Source: an uncultured Eubacteriales bacterium
Lineage (GTDB): Bacteria; Bacillota; Clostridia; Oscillospirales; Oscillospiraceae
DNA: 6,304 nucleotides
Assembly: GCA_900550615.1 (NCBI GenBank)
Contig: URSX01000095.1
Coordinates: 1-6,304, forward strand
Reading direction: 5' to 3'
Position 1 is the first letter of the stretch, and each line of letters opens with the position of its first letter. The notes under the pieces are model-generated. The model was not told the DNA's origin, ran no database searches, and saw only the letters and a list, made by a program, of their open reading frames with translations. A program made the position numbers and the translations under genes. This document shows positions 3,644 to 6,304 of this stretch, in pieces.

Positions 3644-6304
3644 TTACTCTTCCTCGCTCCTGCGCTTGCCAACCAGAATGGTGCCGGTCACAACGCCGCC
3701 GCTGACAAACAGCAGGGCGATCCACAGGGCGAAGTTGGTGCTATCGCCGGTGGGAGTGGGGTCAGGCGTAGGTATGGGTGTAGGTTCGGGTGTAGGAGTA
3801 GGTGTGGGAGTAGGATCAGGCACCGCATTCCGCTCCACCGTAAAGGTAGTTGTGGCTGTGCCGTTCTGGGATACGATGCTCAGGGTATGCTCCCCGGCAG
3901 CCAGGGTTTCCAGATACGCACTCTTCAGCTCCACCACAGTGCTGCCCGCATAGACAGTGTAGTGGGCCGGCTGAAGCTCCGTCCCGTCCACCAGCACCCT
4001 GAGGAACTCCTCAAATTCGGCGCTGCTGCGGAAAAGGGCATCTGCAGCCTTGTCCGCGTGCCACACCTGGCCCGCGCCCTCAATGATCTGAGGATCGAAG
4101 GAGTTCTTCTCCAGCTCCGCGATGCGCTCCGCCAGAGCGTTCACCTTGCTCACCGCGTCGGAGCCCAGCATGTCCTTTTCATGGGCCGTCAGGCGCTCCA
4201 GGGTCTCCTGGGCCTTGGCCACCTGATCCTTGCTGCTCAGCTTCACATCCTCCACGGCGGGCAGCTGCCCGATCTCCCGGGCGGCGTCCTCGACGTTTTT
4301 GATGGTGCCCAGAGCTTCCTTCACATCGGCCAGGCGCTTCTCCAGATCGGCGCGCTCCGCCGGGGTGTAATTGCCGTCAAAGCTCTCCAGCGCCTCCTGC
4401 AGTGTGCGCTCGGCCTGCTCCAGCTCTCCCTTGTTCTGGGAGGTCACGTTGTCCGTGGTGATATCCTTCACCTGGGCGACCTCAGGGCTTTCCACGGGAG
4501 CCGCCGCCGCCGCGATCCGCTCCAGCAGAGTCAGCGCCTTGGCCTTCAGCTCCTCCAGCGCGCTCCGCCCAGAATCGGTCAGGTTGTCGCCGTTCAGCAG
4601 GCCGTCCAGATCCGCTGCCAGCTGTTCGATGGCCGCTTTGTCGCCGCTGGTGACACTGCCGCTGTCGTATGCATTCACGGCATCGGTCAGGCGGGCGATC
4701 TCCTCCGCCACCTCCGCTATACGCGCCTGCAGCTGGCGGCAATTCTCCGCAGCCGCCTGCAGCTTGTCACTCTCGGCTTGGGCAGCACTCTCCGTGTCAA
4801 TGCCCGTCAGCAGACCCTCGGTCTCCGCCAGAGCGGCCTGGTCGCTGGACTTCACATTCTCCTTCGTCAGGTCGGCCACGGCGTCCGTGATGGACGAGAT
4901 GGGCTGCATGGTCACCGTGAACTCCGTCACATTGCCGGCCTTATCGGCGGCGCAGATCACATAGGTGGCCGCCACATCACCCGCCAGGGTGAACACGCTC
5001 TCAACATTGCTGCCGTTCACCGTCACGGCGGCGAGATTTTCATCCACCACTGTGACCTTCTGGGTGACATAGTAGCTCCCGCCGTTCTCCACGCCGGTAA
5101 TCCGGGGAGCGGCGGTGTCAAACACGGCGCCGTCGGAGCCCAGATAGGTCACGTTGCCGGCGTTATCCTCCACCCGGACGTAGATCACGAAGCGCTCCGC
5201 GTCCTCTGCCGCCAGACCCAGGCTTCTGCCCTCGGTCCAATCGGTGATAGCCAGGACCTCCTCAGCGCTGAGGATGCTGTCCGCCCGGTAATACTGGACG
5301 GACCGGATGCCGGAGGCGTCGTCCGCCGCCGTCAGCTCCGCCGTCACCTCATCCCGGAAGAACAGGCCGAAGCTGATCTGGTTGAGCACGGTCTGGAAGG
5401 CGCTGCGCCCGTTGAGACTGACCTGGCCCGTGGGTGCGGTCATGTCGATCTTGTACTGCTCCGTTACAGCGGCGGAGATGGCACCCGTGGCCAGATCCTT
5501 CGCGAAGAAGGTCAGCGTACCCGCTGCCGTCTCCTCGGCGGCCGTCAGCCGCTCCACCCAGGCACCATCCACAGCGCCGGTCTGGCTCAGCAGATACCCC
5601 TTATTCGCCGTCACAACGAACTCTGCATTCAGCCAGTCGTTGGAATTTACGCTGTATTCGCTGCCGTCGGCAATGTACTCTCCAATATTGCCGGTGATGC
5701 CTGCGGGCAGCGTCAGGGCATAGTTCCCCACGGTCACGCTGTCGCCCTGCAGCGCAAAGGCGGTGAAGGTCACGGGAATATTTTTGCCGATGGCGGCACT
5801 GTCGAAGGTGGGTGTGCCGCACACGAGCTGCAGCCGGTCGCCCTCCACCAGGCCCACCAGCGTAGGCGTGCCATCGATCTCAGCGGTGGTCAGGCCGTCA
5901 TACAGCTTATCCTTGATCCGGAGATTGTCGATGGTCACGGCCTTGGCGGTGATGTCCGCCGTCACGCTCTCGGGCTGGGCCGTCAGCGCATAGTTCCCGG
6001 CGGCGCTGCCACCCAAGGTAAAGCCGGTGAAGGTGACGGTCTTGGCCGTGCCCACGTTCTTGTCCGCGTAGGCAGCGGTGCCGGTCACGATGGTCAGTTT
6101 CTCGCCGTCATAGTTATCGGACAGGGTACCGGAATTGGTGATCTTCGCGGCAGTCGTGCCGTCGTAGACCTTGGCGGCCTCCACGGCGGTGCCGTCGATA
6201 GTCACGGCCTTGGCGGTGATGTCCGCCGTCACGCTCTCGGGCTGGGCCGTCAGCGCATAGTTCCCGGCGGCGCTGCCACCCAAGGTAAAGCCGGTGAAGG
6301 TGAC
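3644..6304 (-). CDS. Large modular cell-surface protein with YDG repeats, Ig-like domains, helical stalk and C-terminal anchor; 5' part outside the window
   Basis: The frame is open to the right edge, so this is the C-terminal 886 residues of a longer protein; the signal peptide is not seen, and the in-frame TTG at 6281-6283 is internal. From the edge inward: YDG-type repeats (1-36 partial, 37-125, 126-209; KVYDGTT and KLYDGLT motifs), two or three Ig-like modules (about 210-468, with DMTAPTG, DNAGNVTYL at 380 and AADKAGNVT), a Glu/Ala-rich helical block with four repeats (472-734), a small beta domain (about 737-823, DGTELQPAHYTVYAGSTVVE; perhaps X2-like), a Pro-Thr linker (829-851), PTPTGD (849-854), a membrane helix (858-879) and a KRRSEEE tail. 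This architecture is that of a wall- or membrane-anchored adhesin or polymer-binding protein outside the cell. No catalytic domain is visible. It is the last gene before a hairpin; whether it heads or ends an operon cannot be judged. The ligand is unknown. Confidence 0.9.
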   Translation of the reverse strand, partial: VTFTGFTLGGSAAGNYALTAQPESVTADITAKAVTIDGTAVEAAKVYDGTTAAKITNSGTLSDNYDGEKLTIVTGTAAYADKNVGTAKTVTFTGFTLGGSAAGNYALTAQPESVTADITAKAVTIDNLRIKDKLYDGLTTAEIDGTPTLVGLVEGDRLQLVCGTPTFDSAAIGKNIPVTFTAFALQGDSVTVGNYALTLPAGITGNIGEYIADGSEYSVNSNDWLNAEFVVTANKGYLLSQTGAVDGAWVERLTAAEETAAGTLTFFAKDLATGAISAAVTEQYKIDMTAPTGQVSLNGRSAFQTVLNQISFGLFFRDEVTAELTAADDASGIRSVQYYRADSILSAEEVLAITDWTEGRSLGLAAEDAERFVIYVRVEDNAGNVTYLGSDGAVFDTAAPRITGVENGGSYYVTQKVTVVDENLAAVTVNGSNVESVFTLAGDVAATYVICAADKAGNVTEFTVTMQPISSITDAVADLTKENVKSSDQAALAETEGLLTGIDTESAAQAESDKLQAAAENCRQLQARIAEVAEEIARLTDAVNAYDSGSVTSGDKAAIEQLAADLDGLLNGDNLTDSGRSALEELKAKALTLLERIAAAAAPVESPEVAQVKDITTDNVTSQNKGELEQAERTLQEALESFDGNYTPAERADLEKRLADVKEALGTIKNVEDAAREIGQLPAVEDVKLSSKDQVAKAQETLERLTAHEKDMLGSDAVSKVNALAERIAELEKNSFDPQIIEGAGQVWHADKAADALFRSSAEFEEFLRVLVDGTELQPAHYTVYAGSTVVELKSAYLETLAAGEHTLSIVSQNGTATTTFTVERNAVPDPTPTPTPTPEPTPIPTPDPTPTGDSTNFALWIALLFVSGGVVTGTILVGKRRSEEE
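3647..3760 (-). other. C-terminal cell-wall sorting/anchor signal with non-standard motif
   Basis: PTPTGD (849-854), a helix of about 22 hydrophobic residues (858-879, ALWIALLFVSGGVVTGTILV) and KRRSEEE have the layout of a sortase signal. In Clostridia I expect a PxTG core such as PKTGD; here the Pro position is Thr (TPTG). It may be a variant sortase substrate or may simply hold the protein in the membrane. Confidence 0.6.
3752..3820 (-). repeat. Pro-Thr-rich wall-spanning linker (residues 829-851)
   Basis: The linker alternates Pro with Thr, Asp, Glu and Ile (PDPTPTPTPTPEPTPIPTPD) directly before the membrane anchor. Such linkers usually span the peptidoglycan. The DNA is a degenerate purine-rich repeat (GTAGGTGTGGGAGTAGG-like on the plus strand), so its length may vary between strains. 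Confidence 0.8.
4103..4891 (-). repeat. Four-fold helical repeat in the surface protein, period 67-69 residues
   Basis: Residues 472-734 consist of four related helical units marked by VKSSDQAAL (484), VTSGDKAAI (551), VTSQNKGEL (620) and LSSKDQVAK (689). The marker spacings are 67, 69 and 69 residues. Each marker begins a long Ala/Glu/Leu/Lys helix, usually followed by a second helix with an LxxRIAxL-like end. The units are diverged at DNA level, so the duplication is old. It resembles FIVAR-like or other helical stalk repeats of Gram-positive surface proteins, but I cannot assign a family. Confidence 0.7.
5930..6304 (-). repeat. Tandem YDG-domain repeats, period 267 bp (89 codons), partly identical
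   Basis: Positions 5934-6037 and 6201-6304 are identical over all 104 bp up to the window edge, offset by 267 bp, exactly 89 codons. The complete unit is 5930-6196 (residues 37-125); the unit to its right is cut by the edge. A third unit at 5678-5929 keeps the fold markers (KLYDGLTTAEI, VTFTAFAL, VGNYALTLP) but is strongly diverged in sequence. The identical copies indicate recent duplication or gene conversion, and more copies probably lie upstream of the window. Confidence 0.9.

Noticed and set aside
3465..3725. Minus-strand frame ending in an AT-rich stretch, possibly a 41-residue peptide starting near 3590
   Set aside because: No Shine-Dalgarno site before the internal ATG, it crosses the hairpin, and its 3' part is the MATE promoter region.
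4371..5993. Several Ser/Ala- or Arg/Pro-rich frames on both strands within the surface protein gene
   Set aside because: Shadows of the repetitive GC-rich coding sequence; none has a ribosome site or a coherent domain.
6281..6283. TTG as start codon of the surface protein
   Set aside because: The frame continues to the window edge with the repeat sequence VTFTGFT identical to the next unit, so the TTG is an internal Leu codon.

Overview
The window reads as chromosomal DNA from a fairly GC-rich (roughly 60% by eye) Gram-positive anaerobe of the class Clostridia, most likely a gut Oscillospiraceae/Ruminococcaceae-type bacterium. The grounds are strong AGGAGG-type ribosome binding sites, a large modular surface protein built from YDG repeats, Ig-like domains, a Pro-Thr linker and a Gram-positive C-terminal anchor, and a heavy-metal P-type ATPase of the HMA_2 kind paired with a small DUF6110-like protein, a pairing I associate with Clostridia from memory. 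No rRNA, tRNA, CRISPR array, transposase or phage gene is visible. The genus is not resolved.

All four genes lie on the minus strand, so transcription runs from high to low coordinates. At the right, 3644-6304 is a cell-surface protein whose 5' part lies beyond the window; it ends in a strong hairpin (3597-3630). A non-coding gap of about 290 bp holds a near-consensus promoter (3464-3493) for the next gene, a 462-residue MATE-family exporter (1964-3352), which ends at a classical terminator hairpin (1921-1961). After a featureless stretch (about 1797-1920) comes a second promoter with two overlapping or adjacent dyads (1736-1796). It drives a two-gene operon: an 89-residue membrane-anchored small protein (1437-1706) and, 2 bp after its stop, a P1B-type metal ATPase (1-1434) that runs off the left edge.

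There are therefore three transcription units: surface protein, MATE exporter, and the small protein-ATPase pair. The sequence gives no sign that the first two are functionally linked to each other or to the metal ATPase. The ATPase and small protein very probably work together, through translational coupling and a shared promoter with candidate operators that suggest metal-responsive control. Nothing in the window is clearly a new system. The points most worth following are the ATPase with altered membrane metal-site and HP motifs plus its small partner, the putative operator, the identical 104-bp repeat segments in the surface protein gene, its four-fold helical repeat, and its non-standard sorting motif. 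Long plus-strand frames opposite these genes are antisense shadows of high-GC coding sequence.
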